From NCBI GenBank assembly GCA_964488555.1, contig CAZAUF010000007.1, positions 1 through 64,000 on the forward strand: a stretch of 64,000 nt of DNA, in the 5' to 3' direction. The position numbers and the translations under genes were made by a program. Of the stretch, positions 8,332 to 16,580 are shown piece after piece. Within the stretch, counting starts at the first letter, position 1. The number at the start of each line of letters is the position of its first letter. This DNA is from UBA2112 sp964488555 (GTDB lineage: Bacteria; Patescibacteriota; Saccharimonadia; Saccharimonadales; Saccharimonadaceae). Under the pieces are notes generated by a model. That model made no database searches, had not been told where the DNA came from, and saw nothing but the letters and a program-made list of their open reading frames with translations.

Positions 8332-9687
8332 ATGGCAGAGATACGACCTCGCGTGACAGGAACTGAGATGGAGTGGCCGGTGGCTATACAAAAAGCCGAC
8401 GGCATGCATCAGGCGAGCAAAAAGGAAATTGAAGAAATTATACGGCACCTACCTGCTGATATGCCTGGGTTTGGCAGCTTCCTAGGCAATGGTGCCAGAT
8501 GCTATGAGGACTGCAACTACCTGGAATACGCCACAGGCGAGGAAGATACCTTCATAGGTACCGTGGCAGCAGAGATAGCAAGCGAACGACTAGTGAGGAA
8601 CGCCTTGGACGAATATGCACATCACATCGAAGACGTCGTTACTGCACGCACACTCAAACGTGTGCATCACGGTCGCGGAATAAGCTGCGGCTACCACATT
8701 AATTTGTGTGCGGACAATAACAGGGTCAGACTCACAGAAGGACGTTTGCGTTATTTGGGCATGTGGGCAGCGACCGCCTCTATGTATACAGGCGCAGGCT
8801 GCATGTATGAAGACGAGGGCAGCGTACGATTCGCTATAGGACAAAAAACACTGGAGACTCGGCAAGGATTCAGCACCGGCACGACAAATCAAGCCAAGCC
8901 TCTGATATGCTTACGACCCGAACCGCTCGCTGACCCCTCTAGATTCAATCGCATACAGATCGTCGGTCTCGATCCGAACATATCGCCATGGGCAACATGG
9001 ATGATGCTTGGCACAGCATCACTCTGTCTGCGTGCTATCGAGCAAAGTAGAAAAACGAAAAAATCGTTGCACCTTTTTTCTAATGGCACAAGTTCGCAAC
9101 TCCACAATCAACCGTTCGCCATGCTTGCACGCGAAGTATCTGCCAGCACAGAACTAGATGCAAAGGTAAGCCTAGCAAGCGGTATGACAATGAGAGCTGT
9201 CGAAATTCAGGAAGAGCTCTATGAAATGTGCAAAACAACTGACCATACAGACGAAGAAGCTTTGGTGCTGACGAATTGGAAAAAGGCACTCGATAGCATG
9301 AATGGCGATCGGTCATTCCTGAAACGTAAGGTAGGCTGGATGGCGAAGCAACACTTGTTGCAAAATTTCGCTACAAAGCACGAGATTAGCATGAGCGACC
9401 ACCGCCTGCTGTCAGCAGATAAGGGCTACGATGAAAACCGTACTGGCGGAACAGCGGATAAGCTACGATCCAGCTTATGGAAAGAAGACATGCCATCCGA
9501 AGCACTTATAGCTGATCGCATGAAAAATCCGTGCCGCAACACCAGAGCAGTACTAAGAGCAGACGCACTGCAAAAAGCACGCTTGGGCAAAGAGCTTCTA
9601 GCACTTACGTGGGATTCATACAATTTTATCTCTGATCGCAAAGTACATCTTCGTGACCCGCTCATGACGATGCTGCCGCCCAGGTGA
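8332..9687 (+). CDS. PafA/Dop superfamily protein (Pup ligase / depupylase fold)
   Basis: The 451-residue length equals that of Pup ligase PafA (about 452). Visible landmarks in order: TGTEMEW (9-15) for the GIETEFG nucleotide/Mg strand; FLGNGARCYEDCNYLEYAT (50-68) for the block holding the catalytic Asp, kept here as Asp60; GYHINL for GCHENYL, with the Glu lost; PLICLRPEPLAD for the INTRDEPHAD segment; IQIVGLDPNIS for HVIVGDSNMS; MLGTASL; and a C-terminal domain ending VHLRDP-like as in PafA. It lacks the long N-terminal insert of Dop, so it is closer to PafA by length. PafA attaches Pup to lysines; Dop deamidates or removes it. No pup, mpa or proteasome gene lies in this window, so substrate and direction are unknown. 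Probably leaderless. Confidence 0.8.
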   Translation: MAEIRPRVTGTEMEWPVAIQKADGMHQASKKEIEEIIRHLPADMPGFGSFLGNGARCYEDCNYLEYATGEEDTFIGTVAAEIASERLVRNALDEYAHHIEDVVTARTLKRVHHGRGISCGYHINLCADNNRVRLTEGRLRYLGMWAATASMYTGAGCMYEDEGSVRFAIGQKTLETRQGFSTGTTNQAKPLICLRPEPLADPSRFNRIQIVGLDPNISPWATWMMLGTASLCLRAIEQSRKTKKSLHLFSNGTSSQLHNQPFAMLAREVSASTELDAKVSLASGMTMRAVEIQEELYEMCKTTDHTDEEALVLTNWKKALDSMNGDRSFLKRKVGWMAKQHLLQNFATKHEISMSDHRLLSADKGYDENRTGGTADKLRSSLWKEDMPSEALIADRMKNPCRNTRAVLRADALQKARLGKELLALTWDSYNFISDRKVHLRDPLMTMLPPR

Positions 9688-9694
9688 GCCAAAG

Positions 9695-9728
9695 AAAATA
9701 GCCGCATTCCGAAGAGTGCGGCTATTTT
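9695..9728. terminator. Bidirectional terminator between convergent genes
   Basis: AAAATAGCCGCA (9695-9706) pairs perfectly with TGCGGCTATTTT (9717-9728), giving a hairpin with A- and T-runs at its base on both strands. It lies between the PafA/Dop-like gene and the convergent Pr6Pr gene. Confidence 0.88.
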
Positions 9729-9740
9729 GGAGAGGAATGG

Positions 9741-10379
9741 TTACATGCCGACTCTGGCCCACATGTACATTCGCGACCAATGGGTCACACGCGGCACCAG
9801 CCACACCAAAACCCACGATACGAACATGGCAAACAGCGTCAGTCCGGCGACAATCATAAGCACCGGCACATAGCCGCCGCTCGTCGGATCCAGGAAGTCA
9901 TACGGATAAACCTCCGTCAACGCACCGACCACCAGCGCGAAGGCAGCGTATACCCATGGGTAGTACAGCCACTTGAATGTTCGACCAAACGTCAGTTGCG
10001 ACGACGGCTGGTGCATGAGCCATCCTGCGACCATAGCGACAGGCACCGCTTGATGCAATATGTGATGGTTGATCATGTACGCCGGGGACGCGTCATTTAC
10101 CAGCAGCGCGAAGACCACGCCGGTAATGACGGAGTACAGCGTGGCAGCACCACGCAGACCGTCAAGCCACTTCCAGTTCTTTCCTTTCCAGTATGAGTAG
10201 GTACTTGCCAGTAGTGCGATAAAGATTACCGCGGCAGACTGATACGTAAAGTAGTACCAGATGTCCGTGAGAACGTTGATTCCACGGACCGAGCGCGCAA
10301 TATTTTCAGCTGCGAGGGCACCGAACACGACCATAGCGAGGATGCCCTCATAGGTCGCAACCCACCTGTTGTTTGGCAT
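9741..10379 (-). CDS. Pr6Pr (FAR-17a/AIG1-like) membrane protein
   Basis: This 212-residue integral membrane protein has six to seven hydrophobic helices. The patterns WYYFTYQSAAVIF, HHILHQAVPVAM and YPYDFLDPTSGGY match the bacterial Pr6Pr family, related to eukaryotic FAR-17a/AIG1 proteins, some of which are membrane hydrolases of fatty-acid esters. Function in bacteria is unknown. On the reverse strand TGATATAGT (complement of 10386-10394) ends six bases before the ATG, indicating a leaderless mRNA. Confidence 0.8.
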   Translation of the reverse strand: MPNNRWVATYEGILAMVVFGALAAENIARSVRGINVLTDIWYYFTYQSAAVIFIALLASTYSYWKGKNWKWLDGLRGAATLYSVITGVVFALLVNDASPAYMINHHILHQAVPVAMVAGWLMHQPSSQLTFGRTFKWLYYPWVYAAFALVVGALTEVYPYDFLDPTSGGYVPVLMIVAGLTLFAMFVSWVLVWLVPRVTHWSRMYMWARVGM

Positions 10380-10421
10380 GGAGACACTATATCATAAATA
10401 CCCGCAAACATTGCGGAAGTT

Positions 10422-10449
10422 TTGTTTTTCTGTGGATATATGGTATATA
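10422..10449 (+). promoter_or_regulatory. Likely promoter of the Clp-type AAA+ gene
   Basis: TTGTTT (10422-10427), 16-bp spacer, TATATA (10444-10449). Just upstream CCGCAAacaTTGCGG (10402-10416) forms a small dyad of unknown role, and a DnaA-box-like TGTGGATAT lies in the spacer. Confidence 0.5.
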
Positions 10450-10488
10450 TAACCCTACACCAACGATGAAAAACGAAAGGTAGAAGGT

Positions 10489-11829
10489 ATGGAGGTGTCA
10501 ACGGAGCGTGCAGTAGTATCACAATCGACCGAACTCATGGTTCGGCAAGAACCGGAGCAGAAGTCAAAACGCACAAAGCGGCGAATAGGTAAGCACGCAC
10601 TCGCTTTTGACGGCTTCGTACCTATGGGACATGTAGAAAGCAAGTTCGCTCCTGTCCGCAGCGAGCTTCAAGAGAGGATTATTGATCAGCCCGAAGCAAT
10701 TGACGCGATCATCGAAGCACTCGAGCGTTCAGAGATTCGTCTCCCAAATGACAAACGCCCCATAGCCAGTCTGGCATTTCTCGGACCGACGGGTGTCGGC
10801 AAAAGCGAAACTGCCAAAGTCTTATCGGAACTACTCGACAAAGACGAGCCCAACATCATCAAGATAGATTGCTCGAACTTCTCGCATGGTCACGAAGTGG
10901 CATCACTCACCGGATCACCTCCAGGCTATGTCGGTCACAACATCACGCCTGTACTCGAAAAAAGCAAGGTAGAAAAGCCGGGTACTGTCATATTGTTTGA
11001 TGAAATAGAAAAAGGTTCTCCTGAGCTATATAACCTCATGCTACAAATCATGGGTGATGGCGAATTACAGCTCAATAACGGAGATGTCGCGCTTTTCCGC
11101 GATACCGTCATCATTATCACGAGCAACCTGGGTGCGAAAGAAATGACCTCACAGCTGTCCAAAATGCCATTCGGACTCGGTGCTATCCAACAAGAGGTGA
11201 GTCGTAACGACCTGGAAAAAACCGCGACCAAAGCATTCACTCACTTCTTTAAACCGGAGTTCATCAACCGACTCAACAAGCTCGTGGTATTTCATCCGCT
11301 TACAACTGAAGGTTTGGGTAGTGTACTCGACGTCAAACTTGCCGAGGTGAACGAAGAGTACGAAAAGCAACTCGGCGTACGCCTGTCACTCAGTGATGCG
11401 ACACGTGATTTCCTGGTAAATCTCGCCCTCGAGGAAGCTCACAACGGTGCCAGGCCTTTAGTGCGCGCGCTCGAAGATCACGTACAGACAGAGTTTGGTC
11501 GCCATATCGGTAGCGGCAGCGTTTTAGAAGGTACACACGTGCGTGTTTATCATGCAAGCGAAGCACCCGACGACTATGAAATCCCAGGCGGCAAAGAGCT
11601 GATTTTTACCAGCATAGTAGACGAAACAATAGAAAAAGAATCGACTATTTTGGCTCGCATCGATGCGGACGCAAGGACGATGAAAGCACTACCGGCCAAC
11701 CCCGAAGACTACTACACTGACGAAGACGTGCATGATCTCGATGATTATCCGCAAGAGGATCCAAACGACAGCGAAGAAGAGCCTGTCGTCCAAAACGACG
11801 ATAGCGATCAGCCCGACAAAGACGAGTAG
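10489..11829 (+). CDS. Single-module Clp-type AAA+ ATPase with acidic tail
   Basis: The 446-residue protein corresponds to the second AAA+ module of ClpA/B/C alone. It has no ClpN domain and no first module. Motifs: Walker A GPTGVGKSE (99-107), pore loop GSPPGYVGH, Walker B VILFDEIEKG, sensor 1 ITSN, arginine finger in FKPEFINRL and sensor 2 GARPL. After about residue 375 it ends in a disordered acidic tail (EDYYTDEDVHDLDDY to QPDKDE). It should form a hexameric unfoldase or disaggregase. No IGF/IGL-type ClpP-docking loop was recognised. GAAAGG at about 8 bases before the ATG is the ribosome site. It lies 0.8 kb from the PafA/Dop-like gene. Confidence 0.85.
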   Translation: MEVSTERAVVSQSTELMVRQEPEQKSKRTKRRIGKHALAFDGFVPMGHVESKFAPVRSELQERIIDQPEAIDAIIEALERSEIRLPNDKRPIASLAFLGPTGVGKSETAKVLSELLDKDEPNIIKIDCSNFSHGHEVASLTGSPPGYVGHNITPVLEKSKVEKPGTVILFDEIEKGSPELYNLMLQIMGDGELQLNNGDVALFRDTVIIITSNLGAKEMTSQLSKMPFGLGAIQQEVSRNDLEKTATKAFTHFFKPEFINRLNKLVVFHPLTTEGLGSVLDVKLAEVNEEYEKQLGVRLSLSDATRDFLVNLALEEAHNGARPLVRALEDHVQTEFGRHIGSGSVLEGTHVRVYHASEAPDDYEIPGGKELIFTSIVDETIEKESTILARIDADARTMKALPANPEDYYTDEDVHDLDDYPQEDPNDSEEEPVVQNDDSDQPDKDE

Positions 11830-11832
11830 GGT

Positions 11833-12219
11833 TTAGCTTTCGATAGCGACTAGCTCTATATCGAACACCAGATCACTATTGGGTGGGATATTTGGAGATG
11901 GACTGGCAGGTCCGTATGCCTGCGCGGCAGGAATGACTAGACGACGCACACCGCCAACTTTCATGCCGGGTACACCTTGTGTCCAGCCCGGAATAACTCC
12001 GCTAAGCGGAAATGTGACAGGATTGCCAAAATCATGACTGCTTTGAAAAATAGTGCCATCAGCAACCAGTGCTCCGGTGTAGTGTGCGGTAATAGTAGCT
12101 CCAGCTGGGACTTCATCGCCAGTACCGACAACCGTGTCGGTAATCTGCAACTCAGCGACAGGACCTTGCGGTGTAAAGTTTGCTAATTTGGTTCCTTCGA
12201 GTTTTTGAGAATTATCCAT
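11833..12219 (-). CDS. FKBP-type peptidyl-prolyl cis-trans isomerase
   Basis: The 128-residue single-domain protein has classic FKBP strands: VGTGDEVPAGATITAHYTG, FPLSGVIPGWTQGVPGMKVGG and RRLVIPAAQAYG, ending NSDLVFDIELVAIE. It catalyses proline isomerisation during folding. No signal peptide is seen, so it is probably cytoplasmic. The reverse-strand extended -10 TGTTATACT ends six bases before the ATG, so the mRNA should be leaderless. It converges on the AAA+ gene with 3 bases between stops. Confidence 0.93.
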   Translation of the reverse strand: MDNSQKLEGTKLANFTPQGPVAELQITDTVVGTGDEVPAGATITAHYTGALVADGTIFQSSHDFGNPVTFPLSGVIPGWTQGVPGMKVGGVRRLVIPAAQAYGPASPSPNIPPNSDLVFDIELVAIES

Positions 12220-12251
12220 ACCCTTAGTATAACAGGGTACCTGTAGCGGAG

Positions 12252-13790
12252 TTATTTGTCTTTGCTTTTGGGTCGACGCCTATCCATCTCATCCTGCGCT
12301 TGACGCTCCTTGCGATATGCGGCAAAGAACCTGCCAGGATGCATGGCGACAGCAGCAAGACCACGATGTCCACGCGGGCGCATCTGCCAGTTCATGAGAG
12401 TGATAAATGGCGATAGGTTACGTTTGTGAGCAAGCTTTTGGTTGACCGGACGAGCGATCATGCTACCAAGTGTCGCACCTGCGGCGATTGCAAGTCCGGT
12501 AGTACCGACAGTAAACAGCGTACCCAGTGCCCTGAAGAAAAGCGGATCGCCAGGCGGGTAGTTAATAAGCTGCATCAGACCGTTATACAGCATAAGTCCT
12601 GGAACAAGCGGGATAATACCCGCCGCGATGATACCCACTGAAGGCGTCTGCCAGAGTCGTGACATAAGCGCGCCGGTGACACCGACAACCATGGCAGCAA
12701 TACCACTGGCGGGCACAACAGAAATACCGTACCACTCTCCGGCCGAATACAAGATGGTGAGGCTGAGTCCACCTATGATACCGATGCCTACGATCGCCTT
12801 GACATATGTCTGCGTGGCGATGGCGTAGCCGATGGCTGCAAATGCCGCACCGATAATTTGCATCTGAACCGTATTGAGCGTGAGAGGATCGGGTGACACG
12901 GCAATACCGATACCAAGCTTGCGAGCAATATAAAGACCCACCATGATGCCGACCACGATACCGATAGTTTGCATAAAGACTCTGGTCAGACGAGCATTGG
13001 CAGTCAGATAATATTCCTCTATGGCGTCCTGTATGGCACCCACCACGACCAAACCTGCTACGAGCATGATGATACCGCCGACAACGATAAGCGTCGGGTT
13101 CATACCTACAAAGAAATCAACACCATGCTTACCGAGCATATTCAAAACAGCCGCTGTAACCGTAACGAACGTAGCGGCTGCCACCTGCCGAAAGAAAGAC
13201 GGAATTGTCCACTTGGCCAAATAGTAAAGTATGCGGTCGACCGCGATACCGATAAGAAAGGTTGTCAATATAGCCTGCCATGATGAGGTGAACATCAGTG
13301 AAACGCCCGCGACCAATACACCGTTGCCGACCATGATCAGCCACCACGGATAGGTGGTTGGATGTTTGATGATTTTTTCCAAACGCACTTCGGCGTCTTC
13401 GAGCGCGACGTTTCCTCGATGAATATCATGGACAAGGTTCTGCACGTTACGTAGTGTCATGTAGTTGACATCGCGCGCGACCACGGGACGGATGAGCGTC
13501 AACGGTTCTTTTTCGACACCGCGTATCTGCGAGAGGAAAATGACATTGGACGCAATATCGATGTGAACCGGACGAGCGCAGTATGTTTCGGTGATGTCGA
13601 GTGCGCGTGACACGACACTGTTTGCAGAGACACCCATGGACAGCATGTAGTCGCTGACGGTCATCGTCAGGCGGAGTGCGCGCATGTTCGGTGTCAGGCT
13701 CGAGCCGAATTTTTCAACGGCAGCAAATGCTGCACTGAGTGCCTCTTCTTCTTTTTCTTTCTCGCGTCGCAGCCAGCCAAACAGCCCCAT
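12252..13790 (-). CDS. ThrE-family threonine/serine exporter
   Basis: The start at 13790 is set by GTGGAGG a few bases upstream (MGLFGWLRRE); an in-frame upstream extension lacks one. The 512-residue protein has an N-terminal cytoplasmic domain (about 20-140, typical DUF1212/ThrE part), then about ten hydrophobic helices arranged as a ThrE half followed by a ThrE_2-like half (PSVGIIAAGIIPLVPGLMLYNGLM). The family exports threonine and serine. It ends in a basic tail (about 480-512). Confidence 0.85.
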   Translation of the reverse strand: MGLFGWLRREKEKEEEALSAAFAAVEKFGSSLTPNMRALRLTMTVSDYMLSMGVSANSVVSRALDITETYCARPVHIDIASNVIFLSQIRGVEKEPLTLIRPVVARDVNYMTLRNVQNLVHDIHRGNVALEDAEVRLEKIIKHPTTYPWWLIMVGNGVLVAGVSLMFTSSWQAILTTFLIGIAVDRILYYLAKWTIPSFFRQVAAATFVTVTAAVLNMLGKHGVDFFVGMNPTLIVVGGIIMLVAGLVVVGAIQDAIEEYYLTANARLTRVFMQTIGIVVGIMVGLYIARKLGIGIAVSPDPLTLNTVQMQIIGAAFAAIGYAIATQTYVKAIVGIGIIGGLSLTILYSAGEWYGISVVPASGIAAMVVGVTGALMSRLWQTPSVGIIAAGIIPLVPGLMLYNGLMQLINYPPGDPLFFRALGTLFTVGTTGLAIAAGATLGSMIARPVNQKLAHKRNLSPFITLMNWQMRPRGHRGLAAVAMHPGRFFAAYRKERQAQDEMDRRRPKSKDK

Positions 13791-13911
13791 AATTCCTCCA
13801 CGTATTACAGCTATAAGCATAGCAGATACCGATAGCAAATGGTATGAGATTATGACGGCAAAGCGTCTGCACGTTTCGGCGCAGACGCGTATCGTTTTAT
13901 GGCGATGATCG

Positions 13912-14418
13912 TTACTCAGCCAACAATGTATCGAGCTTGTTCATCTGACTGTCGAAGCCTTCTGCCATACCCATCTTGATAAGCTCTTCGAGCTGATCGG
14001 CAGTCTCGGTGATACAGCGGCTCACAAGACGTGTCTTGCCATCTTCGTCGACGAGCTCGACCTCCATGCGCATGGTCGGCAGTTTTTCGTCGATAGTTCC
14101 TTCCGGGTTAGAGAAGTGGTCAACACCTGCAAAGCTGTTTGGCGCGTCAACTGACTCGATTTTTACAAAGCCCCAGGATTCCACGCCAAACATTTCACCC
14201 TGCGCTTCGTCAACGCATTTCATGCCGTAGTGAACTTTGCCGCCAGGTCGAAAATCAAACTCTTTGGTCGTCGTTTCCCATCCTTCGGGACCCCACCATT
14301 TTTCGTAGAGATCTTTTTCGGCATAGAATCGCCATAGTTTTTCTTTCGGTGCGTCAAACACGCGTTCGATCGTGACCGTTCGGTTTTCCAAATCTTTCGT
14401 TACCGTCGTCTTGTCCAT
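13912..14418 (-). CDS. AHSA1/SRPBCC-domain protein
   Basis: The 168-residue protein begins with the AHSA1 pattern (TVTIERVFDAPKEKLWRFYAEKDLYEKWWGPEGW) and ends with a helix (LEELIKMGMAEGFDSQMNKLDTLL) closing the START-like hydrophobic pocket. Such proteins bind hydrophobic ligands or assist chaperones. Its ATG overlaps the ArsR stop (TAATG), and ArsR plus AHSA1 is a common bacterial pair, so it is the likely target operon of that repressor. Confidence 0.9.
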   Translation of the reverse strand: MDKTTVTKDLENRTVTIERVFDAPKEKLWRFYAEKDLYEKWWGPEGWETTTKEFDFRPGGKVHYGMKCVDEAQGEMFGVESWGFVKIESVDAPNSFAGVDHFSNPEGTIDEKLPTMRMEVELVDEDGKTRLVSRCITETADQLEELIKMGMAEGFDSQMNKLDTLLAE

Positions 14419-14753
14419 TATGATTCCTCCTTCAGTAGAGTATCTAGTTTATTGAAGCTTTGTTCCCATGTTTGCCTGTACTGCTCCAGATATTCGTCAA
14501 CCGTCATGAGTGCGCCCGGTGCGAGCGTGATCATGTGCTTCTTACCCTCCTTTCGCTTGACGATAAGCTTGGCTTTTTCCAGAACATTCAGGTGCTTGGA
14601 TATGGCGGCAAAGCTGACATCGTATTTTGCGACCAATTCGCCGACAGATAGTTCTTTCCGTGCCACGCGACTTAAAATATCTCGGCGTGTCGGATCGGCA
14701 AGTGAGCGAAAAATCGAATCCAGTTCAATCGTTTGCATTGCTTGTTCAACCAT
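14418..14753 (-). CDS. ArsR-family winged-helix repressor
   Basis: The 111-residue protein has the ArsR core: SIFRSLADPTRRDILSRVARKELSVGELVAKYDVSFAAISKHLNVLEKAKLI, then a basic wing. There is no Cys pair for metal sensing, so it belongs to the non-metal ArsR group found with AHSA1 partners. The translated start may be 14753 or the Met at 14738. It probably represses its own two-gene operon. Confidence 0.9.
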   Translation of the reverse strand: MVEQAMQTIELDSIFRSLADPTRRDILSRVARKELSVGELVAKYDVSFAAISKHLNVLEKAKLIVKRKEGKKHMITLAPGALMTVDEYLEQYRQTWEQSFNKLDTLLKEES

Positions 14754-14829
14754 ATAGTTAAATGATAGCGTATGAAAAAACCTTTGTCAACACAGGGGAT
14801 ACCATAGAGGTGTTTACTATACTGAACGC

Positions 14830-14931
14830 GTGATACATATCCTGTTCGCCACAAGTAACTCACGTAAAATCAGCGAAGCGAACACTACCTTGCAGCCCTA
14901 TGGCATAGCAGTAGAATCCGTATCGGTCTAA
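14830..14931 (+). pseudogene. N-terminal remnant of a HAM1/RdgB-type NTP pyrophosphatase
   Basis: A GTG-started frame of 33 codons encodes ILFATSNSRKISEANTTLQP, which matches the nucleotide-binding N-terminus of HAM1/RdgB enzymes (ILFATxNxxKxxEaxxxL). These hydrolyse dITP/XTP. The frame stops after about one sixth of the usual length and nothing downstream resembles the rest. A TATACT at 14818-14823 ends six bases before the GTG, the same leaderless arrangement as neighbouring intact genes, so the promoter seems preserved while the gene is broken. Confidence 0.6.
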
Positions 14932-15069
14932 TACACAGACAGGTTCGAAGACCCACGCGGCAGGAAACATTGCCTCTGCCAGAGAAAGTCTGGACCACTG
15001 GAACAGTGAGGTGAGTGACTGAAGAAGCACGCCTCGTACTAGGGTCGTCCATATGGGCATGGGCACTAG

Positions 15070-15099
15070 TTGCTGAGTACCCTTAGAAGAGGGTATAAT
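15070..15099 (+). promoter_or_regulatory. Promoter of the 64-aa gene
   Basis: TTGCTG (15070-15075), 18-bp spacer, TATAAT (15094-15099); predicted start about 15106. The stretch 14932-15069 before it holds no frame or structure that I can name. Confidence 0.6.
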
Positions 15100-15184
15100 A
15101 AAGAGTAGTAGTAAGGCCCTCGAATAAGAAATCATCTGCATAGCAGCTATTCCGAACAAGCCTCTGCCAGCGAAGGAGTAGCAT

Positions 15185-15379
15185 ATGAAAAAATTTCAAC
15201 ACAAATCAACCGATGACATGCGCGACAAACTAGATAAAGATAACGCCGAAGAAGCTCGAGGCGTCAGAAGAGAAATAGCAAGAATTAAACGAGCGTACAT
15301 ACGACGGTATGGTACTCCAAAGAGCTCAAGTGTACCCTTCATAAAGAACGTCGATTCGATTAGCGATCGAGACGCGTAA
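15185..15379 (+). CDS. Small basic protein of unknown function
   Basis: This 64-residue, highly charged protein has a helical Lys/Arg/Glu-rich middle (ARGVRREIARIKRAYIRRYG) and a polar tail. GAAGGAG lies 8 bases before the ATG and it has its own promoter. No family is recognised. Its size resembles Pup (64 aa), but it is basic and ends in Asp-Ala, not in Gly-Gly-Glu/Gln, so I do not propose it as a modifier. Confidence 0.6.
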   Translation: MKKFQHKSTDDMRDKLDKDNAEEARGVRREIARIKRAYIRRYGTPKSSSVPFIKNVDSISDRDA

Positions 15380-15409
15380 CCATCACCCTATCGTGCTATA
15401 GTGGCAGTA

Positions 15410-16489
15410 ATGAACAAAGGGGGTACAAAAACTGTTGACGTGCCCACGCTGGCACAGACCAAGCGGTCAATCGATGATTTTTTGGACACATTTTGCCGAC
15501 AGCAGATCAAACGTGCCGCGGCAATAAGTCCGGCATATGTTGAATTATGGGAGGTAATGTGCGCTTATTTTGCGACTGGCGGTAAGCGTATTCGACCGTA
15601 CCTGACCATTCTGGCATATCGTGCATGCGGCGGTGCGTCCGAAGAAGACATATTGACTGTCGCAGCCGCCTGGGAGTTGCTCCACGGCTGTATGCTGATG
15701 CACGACGATATCATCGACCGCGACGACATGCGTCATGGACAGCCGAATATATCCGGGGTTTACAGACACCGCTACGGCCAATCGACCGAAGCCGCGCATT
15801 ACGCTGACAGCACCGCCCTCATAGCAGGCGATTTAGCTCTCAGTGCTGCATACCATGTCATCATAAAGAGTGGCCTGGAGGACAGTGCCAAACAGCTCAT
15901 GTGCGAACAGCTCGAAAACGCCATGTTCACAGTGGCTGGCGGCGAGCTGCTGGATATTCAGGCAACCATGGACAGCCCCAAAACAACAAACGCTATGATC
16001 ATTGCACGCACCAAAACAGCCGAATACTCTTGCGCTGGACCGCTGAGGAGCGGTGCGTTACTAGCTGGTGCAAATGAGCAAACTGTAGCGGCATTGCATG
16101 ATTTCGGTATGACAGTCGGCACAGCCTACCAACTGGCCGACGATATATTGGGTGTCGTTGGCAACGAAGCTCGCACCGGCAAACCAACCGATAGTGACAT
16201 CCGTGAGGGAAAGCGTACCGAGATATTACGCCAAACATACTTGCGACTCAGCGACACAGAGGCTCAGACAATCGACAATATACTCGCAAAAAGAAGAAGT
16301 ATGAGTGCTCAAGAAGTCGAAACGGTACGTCAGCTCATACAGACAAGCGGTAGCCTGGAAGCCGTCCGATTCGAAATAGATGAATTGGAGCAAAAGGCAC
16401 GTGACATCGTGGCAGCAATGCCGTTCACCGATGAATATCGACAACTTTTTGCAGGTCTGGTTGACTCGTTCCTCCATCGAGACACATAG
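15410..16489 (+). CDS. Polyprenyl diphosphate synthase (trans-isoprenyl type)
   Basis: The 359-residue enzyme condenses isopentenyl diphosphate with an allylic diphosphate. The first Asp-rich motif is in MLMHDDIIDRDDMRHGQP, preceded by GKRIRPYL. The second, YQLADDILGVVGNEARTGKP, has Gly where DDxxD enzymes usually have the last Asp, though the Lys and flanking pattern are kept. Chain length (geranylgeranyl or longer) cannot be decided. The start at 15410 is chosen because the extended -10 TGCTATAGT (15394-15402) ends seven bases before this ATG. Confidence 0.9.
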   Translation: MNKGGTKTVDVPTLAQTKRSIDDFLDTFCRQQIKRAAAISPAYVELWEVMCAYFATGGKRIRPYLTILAYRACGGASEEDILTVAAAWELLHGCMLMHDDIIDRDDMRHGQPNISGVYRHRYGQSTEAAHYADSTALIAGDLALSAAYHVIIKSGLEDSAKQLMCEQLENAMFTVAGGELLDIQATMDSPKTTNAMIIARTKTAEYSCAGPLRSGALLAGANEQTVAALHDFGMTVGTAYQLADDILGVVGNEARTGKPTDSDIREGKRTEILRQTYLRLSDTEAQTIDNILAKRRSMSAQEVETVRQLIQTSGSLEAVRFEIDELEQKARDIVAAMPFTDEYRQLFAGLVDSFLHRDT

Positions 16490-16580
16490 TATTTCCTGTA
16501 CAGCCTCAACAAAACACCTAGAAAATGCTATAATATATACAGTTGAAATACAGATTTGAGAATCGTAGGAGGAGGACACG

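Noticed and set aside
14932..15184. Possible RNase P RNA (AGAGAAAGTCTGGACC resembles the GAGGAAAGTCC core)
   Set aside because: The core has mismatches and the partner strand (ACAGAA...GGCTTA) is missing. A promoter for the 64-aa gene lies inside the stretch.
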